The notes beneath the pieces were generated by a model. That model saw nothing but the letters and a program-made list of their open reading frames with translations, searched no databases and was not told the DNA's origin. DNA of 64,000 nt from Amaurobius ferox. Taxonomy: Eukaryota; Arthropoda; Arachnida; Araneae; Amaurobiidae. The stretch's first letter is position 1. The number at the start of each line of letters is the position of its first letter. This document shows, piece after piece, positions 52,401 through 64,000 of this stretch. A program made the position numbers and the translations under genes. The DNA lies in assembly GCA_951213105.1 (NCBI GenBank), contig OX578134.1:143018450-143082449 (forward strand). The letters run 5' to 3'.

Positions 52401-55400
52401 TTCAGACAGAAAGGAATTTTCAGTTGAATGTGTTCAGTGCACAGGATTATCTAAAGCATGATAAACAAATAAAGCTGTGGTTCTCTTTGTGTGTAAATTT
52501 TAAAATATCGTACGAATATTAGCGGTTAAATAAGCAAATCCAAATTGTGTAAAGAGATCTTGCCATCTACCATGCATGACGAACAGGGCTTGGGCTGGGG
52601 TTATATAATGGATTTTTAGCAATGGCCTCAGGACCGACAAAAATTGGGAAGCCAAGCCAGGTCTGGAGTCCTGGGGGCTGGCATCTGAAGGTGGGGGGGA
52701 GGGGGCAAGGCCCGGGGCCCAAAGAAATTTGTATAATGCGCAGTGTCAAGGACGTATTGAATTAAAAAAATGAACATCATTAAATAAAGTTATTCTTGTA
52801 AATAACAAATATTGTTGCATTCAAATCAAATTTAACACTAGTAACACATCACGGGTTTTAAAATACGCATGCAATATATACAAATGCAATTAAGTTCAAT
52901 AAAAGTAATTTTCCGTGCTGTTATTTATGATGCCAAATAAATATTTTCCAAGAAACTGATTTTCGAGTCTGCTTTCAAAAACACTTCTTATAATAGTGGA
53001 GCCAGCTTATAGAGTATACGGATACCGAAGTATCGGCTATTGGGGTTTTTCTCCCCTCTCCCCTTGGATCTGAAATGTTTTGATAATGTTAATAATGTAG
53101 GATATCGCGAATTTATAGTGTGGAACAGGTGAAGGAAAAAATAAACATGATTTTCATGGAACTTCATGGAGTAAAATCATTAACTAGTTTAATAACAAAA
53201 ATTCATACCCAGGTATATTGAGTCTAAACACTGTCCTAAACACATTCGCAGTAACCTTGAGATAGTCTAAACACATGAAGATTACCTGCGAATTTTTAGA
53301 TGATACCTGGCGGGATGTTAATCGGCAAATTGAGAAAAACTACTGAAAACATGCTAGGGTTTTAGGAGAAATGCAACATTTCCTTGTTTCCGATTCTGTG
53401 TATGAAGATAATTCAATATGGGAAAAGTTACGAGAAAAATAATTTTGCCCGAATAATTTAATTTGGTACTTCCTTATAATAGCGGCCCCAGCAATTACGA
53501 TCGAGAATGTATCAACCTACACCGTTTTTTTATTTTTACAACCTACCTTGCCGATACATTTTGGTCGCAATTGCGGGGCCACTATAATAAAGAAGTAACC
53601 TTAATTTTGACGATTATTCTGAGGGAGAATTTCGGGGTCATTCTCCCCCCTCCCCAGAAACCCATCGAATTTCAAAGGAATTATATATGGAAGACTGGAA
53701 AACAAAATATTTGGTTACACACCCTTACCCCAGAAGTATTTTCTGGCTATGCTACAAGCCACAAGAAATGGTTGTGTTGAAACAGAAGCAGAAGAGACCG
53801 ATATTGCCATTATTGCCACAGGTGTTGATAATACGTCTGGCATTATACATCTGACATTGATAATGCGTCTTACCGATTGATATTTAAATTAATACAACAC
53901 TATAATACTATACATTTTTTACTCATTTTTCTTCATTCATGTATGGGACTGAGCTTTTCATCTGCACATCACGTCTGAAACATATGTGCCAATATTTTAC
54001 AATTATAATGCTAATTTATACACTAATAACTTCGAAGAAGTGTTCCAGTTCCGCCTCAGTAGGAAAAGTTTAATTCGTATTGCTAAAAAATAACTTAGAT
54101 AGAAGTAAAAGTTTTCATTCTGTTCGGCATTTAGTGGTGCCATCTATTATCTAATTAAAATAGTATTCCAGCAAATTTTGTTTTAACTTACAAAATTACA
54201 TTAGAACTCGTCAAATTTTCAAACGAATTTTGAACTCTACTGTCGAGAAAACTGCTTATATTTCCTTTGATAAACTTATTTCCAATGGCGGTTTTAATAA
54301 TGCACGAAGATTAAAATTATAAATTCAAGTCATTTTTCCCCTTTCAGTTAGAGGATTTAAACTGAGCGTTTAACCTACACAATCAATAAATATGCATCGA
54401 TATTTTATTCTTAATTTATGCATCAATAACTTCGAAATGAACCTGTTCTTCCACATTACTCTGAAAAATCTAGTTATCTTCGGTGTTACTAAACAGTAAC
54501 TTGGACACCCCCAAAATTGTGATTCAGGTCGTAATCTAGTGCTGCCATCTATTATCCAATTTACAGATTTTCCCAGAAAATTTATTTCCATTTACATTCC
54601 ACTTACAGAATGACAGAAAATAAACACATATGTAAAATTTTGACAGCAATTTTCCATTTTGCTGTTAAGAAAACTGCTTATATGTCCATACGTGATGTTA
54701 TTTATTCCGTGGCGATTATACTAATACACAAAAATTTAACATTTTTAAATCCATAAGTTATATCTTACCACTGAGATAAAGAGTTTAAACTGAGCGTTTT
54801 AGTGCTGCCATCTACTATCCAATGTAAATAGTTTTCCGGAAAATTGTTTCTAACTTTTTAATACACCTGAAGAAAACAGGAATATAGCAGGGTAAAGCGA
54901 GAAAAATATTTGTAATGGAAAAAAATCGTTTATGCTCAATGTATTCAGGTGATTACCATAAAAAATCAGTAGAATTTTTAAAAATAATAGTACAGGTTAA
55001 AAAAAAATAAAAATAATAGATAGAAAACCGAATTATATAACAGCATCAGAGAGCGTATATGCATTCCAACTTTCAAATGTTCTTTTTGGTAACTGTATAC
55101 AAAATGCACTTTTTGCTCATCTACTGAAATCGCGATTAAAATGCAGAAATCTAATTTTTCGAATTTAGCATTAGAACGACGGATATTTTGAACTACCTAG
55201 AACGACGAGCAGCGGTCAATATGACAGCCATAGAAAAATACGACATACCTTTAATTAAAAACCAAAACATCATAATTACAACATTTAGGATGTTTCTTCG
55301 ACACATTTTTTGCAATAAGCGTTCTTGAGAGCGTGAGAAAAGTCAGAAAATTTCAATGGGCTGGGATTAGCCGCTTTGGAGGAATCGTTTTTCAAAATAG

Positions 55401-57746
55401 TTATGCGGTCAAAATGACCGCTTCCGTCGCTCTAGTGTTGAAGCATCGATGTTTGGTTTTTATATAAGATTGTAATTTTATTACTCGTAAAAGCATTTCC
55501 TGAAAAAAAAAATCACGTTTCTACGATATTAGCTTCAAAAGATAGCAATTCAGATAAAAATTCTACTTCAATAAAAATCCATTCATATGGAAACGGCTGG
55601 GGGAGATGGGCGATTTTTAAATAATCGTTTTTATAACGTTACTTGTTAGACGACGCTTGTTCCGATTTTGATGTGATTTTCACGGTTTTTTCACCGACGC
55701 AGACAGTCCGACTTACCCGAAAGTGTAAGGTACTTGTTTGGATGGCCAGGGCAGTGCCACCCAATTTAGACGGCAACCCAATGGGGGGCGACATCTACAG
55801 AGACCGTACCCTACTTCCTTTACCATTTCAATCTTCACGTTATATTTTTAATTCTGCAAGTGAGCCACCCACTTGACAAGCTTAAGCTATGTGTTCATTT
55901 TATGTTTTTTTTTTAATGCGTTTAACAGTATTTTGGTGTCTCTAACTTGAACTTAATTTATTATTTAAAAGGAGCTTTGAAAATGTCTACTTCATTTTCA
56001 TTTAAAACGATTTCCCTTGCAATGGGGATTTTTTTATTAGATTTTTATGAAATTTCGGTATTAAAACAATGTATGGACATTTAAGTATGTAGATGTTAAA
56101 TTTATTTAATTATAAAAATATTCATTATTTTGTTTCTGATATTAAGGGTGGGTGGTTCTATGTTAAAAACATTATCGTGTTTTAAATCATTCAACAAATA
56201 TTTTACTTACTCTTTTACATATCATAACATCGTAACCAGAGGCTTTATCTGCATATGTAATAAGAATAACGTACGTTTTTGCAAGATTATTTTAAATTAC
56301 TATACGGTATATTGTTTGACGTAGCCAATTTTGTGCTGTTAATTTAAATATGTGTTTTCAATTCTACGAAAAAACTTCAAACGATAAAGATTGATGAATT
56401 CCATTAAAAGAATATATCTACATTGCTATGGGGTGAAAATATAAATTGATTCTAAGTTACAGATAACATGAATGAAAAAGTTGTAGAATAATAATAATGT
56501 TCATAAAAACTGATGACAAACATTAAATATGATCAATTATATATTTGAAATATTTTTTTCGATAGTTGGTCCATTCCATAGAAGGCAGCACTAACAGTGT
56601 TAAATTACATTATTATCCGTGTCGAGATTAGTGAAGTGAAAATAATTATTAATTATGAACGAGCAAAGAGCAATACGGTATTAAAACAATGTATGGTCCA
56701 TTCTCCATTCCTAACAATGCAGAATTAACATTTGCCTGAATTGCGTTGTCCTGAATATAGTTCAAAGCTACAATAGGTAGGAACATGAAATTTTGTATAC
56801 ATACATGAAATTGCACGCGGATTTGCAGATTCACAATTTCCATTTTGAAAACGAACTGTAACAGGGCGAAACGCCCATTTTTTAAACTGAGCATGCCCAC
56901 TATGCTTTGTACAAATAATGTGTATACAAAAAGTCTTAAATAGCTAATCAAAACGTGTACTCTGCATGTATCTTGATTTAAATATGCTATGATTTCATTG
57001 TTTTTCTGTATTCTAATTTGTTTCATTTAATATTCAAATTCTAAAAACTTAATGCTCCTTTGTCTTAGGAATAAGTTTTAATTATTATTATTAAGTTTTA
57101 ATATCATCAATTAATAATTATTTTAAATTTTAATTATTATTTAATAATTATTTTAAGTTTTAATTATTATTATTTAATAATTATTTTAAGTTTTAATAAT
57201 TATTATTTAATAAGTATTTTAAGTTGTAATTATTATTATTTAATAATTATTTTAAGTTTTAATATTCAAATTCTTAAAACGTATGTGCTCCTTTGTCTTA
57301 GGATTAAGTTTTAAGTTTTAATATTATCATTTAATAATTATTTTATTAAATTTTAATTATTATTATTTAATAATTATTTTCAGTTTCAATATTCAAATTA
57401 TGAAAACTTATATGCGCCTTTGTCTTGGGATTAAGTTTTAAGTATTATTATTAAGTTTAAATTATTATTATTTAATAATTATTTTATTAAGTTTTTATTA
57501 TTATTATTTAATAAGTTAATCTTAAGTTAAGCTTAAGTTAATATTTCTTTCTTAAACCACGGTTCTTCTACAATTCTCCCTTTGTGTTGACATATCTAAA
57601 TAAAAAAATAAAAAAATCATATGAAGACATGCTCTTGCAACATAGGTACATACATAACATAGATAAACTGGCAAATTTAAACAGGGCCGTATGACATTGA
57701 TCGGTGTTTATTTTCCCCATAAAATGCTGCTATAAATATTACTCAC
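52401..57746. other. Non-genic intronic DNA
   Basis: No exon recognised. A fragment of SINE family 1 (minus strand) lies at about 55700-55815, with GTGCCACCCAATTTAGACGG shared with the copy at 49304. An AT-rich low-complexity stretch of TTAATTATTATT and TTTAAGTTTT repeats runs from about 57060 to 57535. The minus-strand frame 56649-57026 shows no domain I recognise. Confidence 0.45.
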
Positions 57747-57984
57747 CATGTTGTAGTGTCTGTACAATCACTTCTTTTGATGTTGGTCCAGAACCTTTAC
57801 TATTGTATCCTTGAACAGTAATTGCATATTTTGTATTCCTTTTCAGGTTGGATATAAGAACCTCGCTAACCCTTTGCAATTTAGATAGATCTACCGTCTT
57901 GTAAATGTAAGGTTCACTTGAAGATAAATCTCTGTATCCCACATAAAATCCCAACAGGTAGGCAACACTTGATGCCGATGGTGC
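57747..57984 (-). CDS. Exon of a Dscam-like gene: fibronectin type III domain, central and C-terminal part
   Basis: On the minus strand the exon follows a good acceptor (TTCTTTTTCAG) and ends at a strong donor (G|GTGAGT). It is 238 bp: 79 codons starting in phase 0 plus one base. It encodes the C-strand motif LLGFYVGYRDL, then SSEPYIYKTVD, the E-F strands LISNLKRNTKYAITVQGYNS and the closing KGSGPTSKEVIVQT. NLKRxTKY.I.VQ.xNSKG.GP is the pattern of Dscam fibronectin domains. Dscam-type proteins are neuronal and immune adhesion receptors with several such domains outside the membrane. The next exon (40716-40808) continues in phase. The preceding exon is outside what I could recognise to the right. 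Confidence 0.85.
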
Positions 57985-58842
57985 CTGAAAAAGAATACTT
58001 TTATATTCAATGTGGGAGAAATCCAAGAGTCATAATACTGTTAAACCTTCAAAACATTCTAAAAAATATATGAAAATATAAACTTTTCTGAATATCTTAA
58101 AATAACTCGCATACAAATTTTCTATAATTACTGGAGGTATAGGAGAGGTCTTATATCGTATATGGAAAAATTTATTGAGTTATAACATCAAAGCCGTTTT
58201 TCTCAGACTGCAATGTTTTGATCTATAATATATTTTGACAGTAATATAACTGAGAAACGTCTCAATATTTTATGCATGGAATTTTAAAGATATATATTGT
58301 GTTAATCTCTATAAAATAAATCTCCATATTTTGTTGTTGCAAAATTATCTGGTAAAATGTTATGTTGAAAGTTCTGAGAAAGTTAAGTGTAACATTGCAT
58401 AAAATAGTAAAGTACTTTAAATACAAATTAATTTAGGTTCGCTATAAGCAATTGTTCCAGCGAACATTTTGCTTTAGATGTAAAATATTCTGGTAAATGC
58501 TCGCGCAAATTGCCATACAATTTTTTTGTTTAACAAATGGCTTATAGTTTTTAATTTCAATAAAAAATATTTTATATTATATATAAATTTAACTATAGTG
58601 TGGTTCAACTGGACCTTCTCATATCAAAATCAAATTTAAAGTAGTTTTTTTTTCTTCAGAAAGAAAAATTGAAAAATCTGTATTATTTGTGATTTAATGC
58701 AGATTGCAATTACAGCATGTTACCCTTCATTTTAAAAGAGCTTGACATTTTTTTTTGATAGATACCACGTTTGACAATGAACCCCTTGAGAGCAATAACT
58801 TGCCCCTCTGAGAGGTTAATACACACACATACACACACATGT

Positions 58843-58868
<26 letters not shown>
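57985..58868. other. Intronic DNA upstream of the exon, with a CA microsatellite
   Basis: AT-rich with nothing gene-like. A (CA)n run at about 58820-58866 borders the foldback element. The short minus-strand frames here come from the CA run and the repeat. Confidence 0.45.
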
Positions 58869-58873
<5 letters not shown>

Positions 58874-59465
58874 GGGCGTCCAGAAAGTTCCGGAACGGCG
58901 CAATATCTCGAGAAATACACTTCGGTTCAAAAAATAAAAAAAACACATTTTGAATACTGCTAGAAAAGCTATCCATTGATACCAAAATTGACCCCCTCCC
59001 CCAGGAGGGGGAGGAGGTTCAATTTTGGTATCCGATTGGACCAACATCCTCCGATTGGATGGATTTTTGTATCCTTTGATACGATTTCAAAGTTGCCCCA
59101 CACCCTCCTGGGGGGAGGGGGGTGGGGCAATTTTGAAATCTTCAATGGGAACCCCCATTTCATCCCTCAGGATCCCCTGATCCTGAGGGATCAGGGTGCT
59201 TTTTTCTGTAACCCCCCTTCTCTCTCATGAACAGGGTACTTAAATAAAAATCGTAGGTCAAATGTATGTAATTTTTTCTGAAGAATCCAAATCTGCAATA
59301 AAAAATGGGGGTTCCCATTGAAGATTTCAAAGTTGTTCCACCCCAATTTTGGTATCATTCGATAGCTTTTATACAAATAGTAAATACGTGTTTTTTTAAT
59401 CTTTTGATCCGAAGTGTATTTCTCGAGATAATGCGCCGTTCCGGAATTTTCTGGACAGCTTGTGT
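58869..59465. mobile_element. Foldback/MITE-like element with about 120-bp or longer inverted ends
   Basis: The left end (GTCCAGAAAGTTCCGGAACG, then CAATATCTCGAGAAATACAC) is repeated inverted at the right end (about 59395-59455) with few changes. The match continues through AAAAGCTATC and GATACCAAAATTG. The middle contains three G+C-rich palindromes (about 58990-59015, 59100-59122 and 59165-59192). CA and TA repeats flank it. Confidence 0.7.
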
Positions 59466-60136
59466 ATATATATATATGTGTATGTGTGTTTGTATATCGT
59501 ATATAATAAAGGAAAATGTTTGTGTGTGTGTGTGTGTGCAATCTGTAGCTGGAAAATCTAAGCGTCGTGTAACCATAAAATAATTTGCTACAGGTTCTTC
59601 AGAACCCGAATAGGTGCACCTCGGTATTATTATTTTTTTTAATTTCAAAATAACTTTTTAGTTATTTCATGTTTTATCCCGATTTAGGTCGATATTAAAA
59701 GGTATATATATATATATATACTTTTCGTAAGTTCTAAATCTCTCCGTTTTTATATTAAAAGACATAAAAATTGACATGTCATCCAACGCTTATATTTTAA
59801 CAGAAGCTTCTATTAATATCACAGACTACTCCAAAAAAAGCCATTAATTATGATTTTTTTGACAAATCATGTCTTTGATTTTTTAGTGAACCCTGCAGTC
59901 AGCAGAACTGACACCGGAGTTATTCAGCTCATCATAGTGAGATATAGAATTGAAGGTTCTACCAATTCCATGTACGGGGAAAGGAACCAGACTTATTTTG
60001 TTATAGACATCCTAAACAGTAGATGGAATCTTGCCATCTTTCACAATACTAGAAAACCTGGAGTAACATATTGTAGAGGTGATCTTTGACCTCGTGGTTT
60101 CGACGAGAAAGTGTAAAAAATCGTCTTTGATTGGCC

Positions 60137-60217
<81 letters not shown>

Positions 60218-61010
60218 AAATATGTAATAATAAGAATTATGTAAAAATATATATATATAAACATCACCATAGAAGCAAATTCACAGCCACAATGCCGATA
60301 AGAGAAAAGAACAGCACCGTCCCAAATTCGATGATTAATCAGAACTAAAATCATCTTCAGGTCTGAGTATTTAATTCTAATTAACCCAAACAAATGCCTG
60401 TTTCAGATTAAGCAATAGCACATCACTATAAATGCTTAAACTCAGACTACAGGCAACAAAAATTGAAAAAATGAAAATAGGATACATTAAGAAAATTTGT
60501 ATTACCATGCGGCATGAACCCTTCTTCTTCCACCACGTGTATCGTGATCAACCTCAACAGCTTAATCTAGAAGCTCCGGAATGAACAAGTCGAAATTCTA
60601 CCAGGGAGGCAGTACGAACGTTCACGGTAATACCCCCAGACCCGTCCAGTGAGTCTAAGCTGGATACCGGACAAGCAATTCAGAATATTAACTTCCCAAA
60701 TATGCAATCCTGAATATGAATATGAATCAAAGACGAAAATTCTTACTAAACAAGTAATTCAGAGGAAAACTGGATAAACGAGAATGCCACTGTACACCAT
60801 TATAAGGGCGCTCAAAACGTAGTTTCAATACTGACAAAAGTTACATTTTTTTGCGAAAATAAAATTCAAAACATTAATGTTAATGCATCTTATTTTCCGA
60901 TTTTTGATTTTTCTAATGTTTTTGACAATTATTTTGCATTTTTATTTATTTATATAATTAATAAATAATTATACATAATTTTTTTTTTGTTTTTTTTGTT
61001 TTTTTTTAAC
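59466..61010. other. Non-genic DNA with a (TA)n tract and an A-rich tail
   Basis: No supported gene. A (TA)n tract lies at 60140-60213. T-rich runs at about 60978-61008 form, on the minus strand, the A-rich tail of the reverse-transcriptase fragment. The plus-strand frame 59850-60089 is open for 79 codons but shows no known domain. Confidence 0.4.
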
Positions 61011-61016
61011 TGTATG

Positions 61017-61277
61017 TTAGTCACTATAATTGGGAATGTTTTCTAGGATGTTTTCGAGTGAAAGTTGATACACTGAGTTAATAATTTTAATAACAAACTT
61101 GGGGGGATATGCATTATTAGTCGCTGTACTCAATAATTCCATAAAATGCGCTAATCTATAATATTCATCACAAATTTTATTGATTCTAAGAGCCTGGTAA
61201 TTTAATACATCAAAATGTTGAATTTTTGATGTATTAAATTTAAAATCCTGTCTTTTATCATACAAGTTTATAACCAT
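61017..61277 (-). pseudogene. Retroelement reverse-transcriptase fragment, C-terminal part
   Basis: The minus-strand frame has the LYDKRQDFKFN motif that follows the palm in a group of animal reverse transcriptases, and then a helical region. It ends just before an A-rich tail (60978-61008). The matching upstream piece is at 63514-63699. The two were separated by an insertion. Confidence 0.6.
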
Positions 61278-63458
61278 ACTAGCAGCATACCCGTCCTTCG
61301 TACGGAGTATATAATATAAAAAAACTTATAATTCGCAATCATGTGCAAATTCTGATAAAATATTAAATGTATTGCTCATAAAGAGAAGTTTAAGAATATC
61401 TGTTCTCACTATGCAAAATTATCTTCACGGGCAAATCTGAAGAATAAAATATCCTGGCCCCTTTTGTAAACAAATTCACACACAAAAAAAAAATTGAATC
61501 AATATATGCAACCACGTACTACTTACATTGTCGCAAATTAGAAAATATGCCAGTGTGTTAGTAGAAGCTTAAACATATTGTAATATGAGTCTTAAAAATA
61601 TTTACCAAAATTAAAAAGATGACGTAATAAATTGAAAGTATCAAAAATCCCCGTAATCTTAATACCAGAAGGTCGTAATTGATTCCAATATAGGCCAACA
61701 TATATAAAAATTTTGCCAATATACCTGTACTACTTATATTCTCGTAGATTAGAAGATATACCCGTGCATTTGTAGAAGATTACTTGTACAACGTACTATA
61801 TATGAGTTTCAACAATTTTCGTCATAATGAAACAATGGCATAATAAATTGAAAATATCAATAATTCCTGAATCAACTGTCCCCGAAATATCAATAATAAT
61901 GATGTTTAAACCTGAAGACCGTAATTGATATTATCCAGTCAAAAATGCAATGTCAATGAAATTTATTTTATATACATATTTTTATTAGATTTAATAAAAA
62001 TCGTATGACACATAACACATTGGATCCGTTGCTAAGCGACATGATATCATCTGCTTCAAATAAATTGATGGAAATCATGTCGTCTGAATAATGTGATCTT
62101 CATGAAAGGTTTGGCGACATTTTCGTCTCCATGATATTTTTATGGATTTACAAATATTTTTATCAATTTAGTGATATTAAAAAAATTAGTTAAATGCGTT
62201 ACTAAGTAGGATGGATGGACTGACCGACAAATGCTACAGAAACATCATTTCAGTACTCCATTCTAAAAAAACAAATTTAATTTCATTGATTTGGGTCATT
62301 TTTATCAATTTGGAGATATTTCCTCTAATTTGGTAAAGTTTAAGAAAAGTTACCAAGTTATTTAGAGATATTCCGCTAAATTCGTAGCTCTAAATTTACA
62401 GATCTGAAGAAAAAAATATCCATATCCCGTCTGTATATATACTAAATGAAAACACTAAAATTGTATTAGAAGATACATACATCCGTTCTACTCTTTTTCT
62501 GCTTCAACAATCGGCTAAATGAATTTATTGGGTAAACAAAATATATGAGTTTATTAGCTAACCACAATATATGAGCTTTGAAACCTCTTTGCTAAAATAA
62601 ATAAAAGTGTGATGTACGCAGTTCGCAATATATATTATTAAAAGAACAATCAAACCGTTCATTTATTATGAGTTTATTAGCTAAACACAATATATGAGCT
62701 TGAAACCTCTTTGCTAAAATAAATAAAAGTAAAGTACGCAGTCTGCAATATATATAATTAAAAGAACAATCAAACCGTTCATTTATAAAATATATTTTTA
62801 CATCCATTTATTTATTATACAAATAGAAAAAATAATAATAATAATTAACAAACACATTTAATTACATTCCTTTGCCGAGCAACATGATATAAGATAGAAT
62901 CTTCCTCATAAAATGCGAAATTAAATAACCATTTTAATTTCTTTATACCTCTAATCGTTGAGTAAAAGCTTGTGAAATACATGGAGGTAGATTTTTCCAT
63001 TTAAATTCATGTTTCAAACAATTCATGCTTTCAGATAGTGACTATTTAATGCAAAAATCCTGCATCAAACTCAAAAATAAAGTTTTAATTCCCTTTGACG
63101 CTTTAAACAAACGATTTTTATCCTTTCCGTTTGGATAAACCATGGAGTTGGAGAGTAGAACTCCTATAAAAAAAGTTCCGTTTTTCATTAATATCTCGAC
63201 AACCCCTGGTCTTAGAAACTTGAAACTTGGGCAAAATTTATGGGGGGCTATTTTAAGGCCACCCACAAAATTTCATTAAATTCGGTTCTGCCGTTCTCTC
63301 GTGATGATGAGACAAACGAAAGTTTCGTTTTTTACTAATATCTCGAGAACCACTGGTCGTAGAAATTCCAAACATAGACTAAATTTTAAGTGGGGCTATT
63401 TCTAGGCTACCCACAAAATTTCATCAAATTCGGTTCAGCCGTTCTCCCGTGATGATGG

Positions 63459-63491
<33 letters not shown>

Positions 63492-63513
63492 ATTTTCAAT
63501 TTTATTTATATAG
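61278..63513 (+). mobile_element. 2.2-kb insertion with CTAGCAGCATACCC start and GACA-repeat/TATAGAT end
   Basis: The interval sits exactly between two halves of a reverse-transcriptase frame. It begins ACTAGCAGCATACCCGTCC and ends with (GACA)n followed by TTTTATTTATATAGAT, end types I associate with non-autonomous retroposon families in arthropods. Inside are two adjacent copies of a roughly 120-bp unit (62546-62787) and two copies of a roughly 165-bp unit near the right end (about 63165-63480). No frame of its own is intact. Confidence 0.55.
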
Positions 63514-63696
63514 ATTACAATTTTGTAAATTTAAAATTAAATCTAAAAAGTTTGCAACATTAGAGTCATTATTACTTGCATTTAATTGTAAATTTTTTGG
63601 ATAAAAGTTTAATACTATAGGGATATTATTTGGGGATGCACATAAAATGTCATCTAAATATCTAAACATGTGCATATTATGCAAGCTTGGATTAAT

Positions 63697-63699
<3 letters not shown>
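63514..63699 (-). pseudogene. Retroelement reverse-transcriptase fragment with YLDD-type motif
   Basis: The minus-strand frame has FRYLDDIL, the catalytic Asp-Asp of the palm, then FYPKNLQL and [12 protein letters not shown]. The 5' part is cut off by (TA)n tracts at 63699-63750 and 63789-63842. Codon phase at 63514 continues into the piece ending at 61277. Confidence 0.65.
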
Positions 63700-63756
<57 letters not shown>

Positions 63757-63784
63757 GTAGTCATATACATATATATATAAAACA

Positions 63785-63842
<58 letters not shown>
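63699..63842. repeat. Two (TA)n tracts
   Basis: Pure TA runs at 63699-63750 and 63789-63842, separated by about 38 bases with CATATACATATATA. The long Ile-Tyr frame across them is an artefact. Confidence 0.9.
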
Positions 63843-63844
<2 letters not shown>

Positions 63845-64000
63845 CCAAGAAAAAGAAGATTTAAAGGAACTTGGGATAACCAAATGCTTTGCATTTAATG
63901 GTTGGGGAGGATTGCGACTCCCCCTCCCGTTTAAAGCTGCTTTTCCAGCCTAGGCAAACGCTCACGGTACCAATGCAAAGCAAAGGTTGGTCCCCAATGT

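Larger units (their letters stand above)
40809..57746 (-). other. Intron of about 16.9 kb of the Dscam-like gene
   Basis: The interval between the two phase-compatible exons. It contains the 295-bp satellite, two IS630-type transposons, SINEs of two families, a large palindrome and (TA)n tracts, all listed separately. No exon-like frame was recognised inside. Confidence 0.6.

Noticed and set aside
56649..57026. Minus-strand frame of 125 residues, and a Cys-containing alternative frame
   Set aside because: No known domain, no convincing splice sites, and stops in the Cys-rich frame.
59850..60089. Plus-strand frame of 79 residues following TTTTTTAG
   Set aside because: Could be an exon, but no donor, partner exon or family was recognised.
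63502..63894. A 130-residue frame with long Ile-Tyr runs
   Set aside because: The Ile-Tyr part is a translation of (TA)n. Only the C-terminal portion is a true reverse-transcriptase remnant.

Overview
The window looks like an AT-rich arthropod genome, probably a chelicerate such as a spider (inference). It has two spliced exons of a Dscam-like cell-adhesion gene, many decayed Tc1/mariner elements, tRNA-derived SINEs, (TA)n tracts and one large Polinton/Maverick (adintovirus-like) element. Few host genes are visible. Most of the window is intron or intergenic DNA filled with repeats.

Region 1 (1 to about 10,620, perhaps to 11,490) is the virus-like element, cut by the left window edge. On the minus strand lie the N-terminal part of a protein-primed family-B DNA polymerase (1-957, open at the edge), a double-jelly-roll major capsid protein (1486-2835), an unlisted 54-residue gene (2900-3064), a penton-type minor capsid protein (3072-3752), an adenain-type cysteine protease (3754-4236), a hydrophobic pX/pVI-like core protein (4173-4568) and a coiled-coil protein (4565-5317). 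A divergent promoter with two adjacent 21-bp repeats separates these from plus-strand genes: packaging ATPase (5394-6158), a membrane protein (6121-6510), a phospholipase-A2/zinc-ribbon protein (6529-7047) and a retroviral-type integrase with a chromodomain (to 8078). Opposing them are a VLTF3-like zinc-ribbon protein (8177-8713) and a small coiled-coil protein (8655-8867). Further right are a 2-cysteine-adaptor/SAP-like gene fragment and a 100-residue protein, then a 46-bp repeat array.

The most striking observation is that the integrase has no AUG start. Its frame overlaps the phospholipase/zinc-ribbon gene in the -1 register. The overlap holds a U UUU UUA heptamer, an 8-nt spacer and an 8-bp stem, which together look like a programmed -1 frameshift site. 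Four hairpins with TTTAAT/ATTAAA stems sit at gene-block boundaries of the element, and a 44-bp hairpin whose only irregularities are G-U pairs lies at 9541-9636.

Region 2 (about 11,500-64,000) is host DNA. Exons at 57747-57984 and 40716-40808 (minus) join in phase into fibronectin-III sequence across an intron of about 16.9 kb. Around them are five Tc1/IS630-type transposons (15013-16477, 22449-23834, 30000-31438, 43189-45237, 45305-47992), a hairpin-ended repeat family (three copies), two foldback elements, a 295-bp satellite, two or more SINE families, and a reverse-transcriptase fragment split by a 2.2-kb insertion near the right edge.
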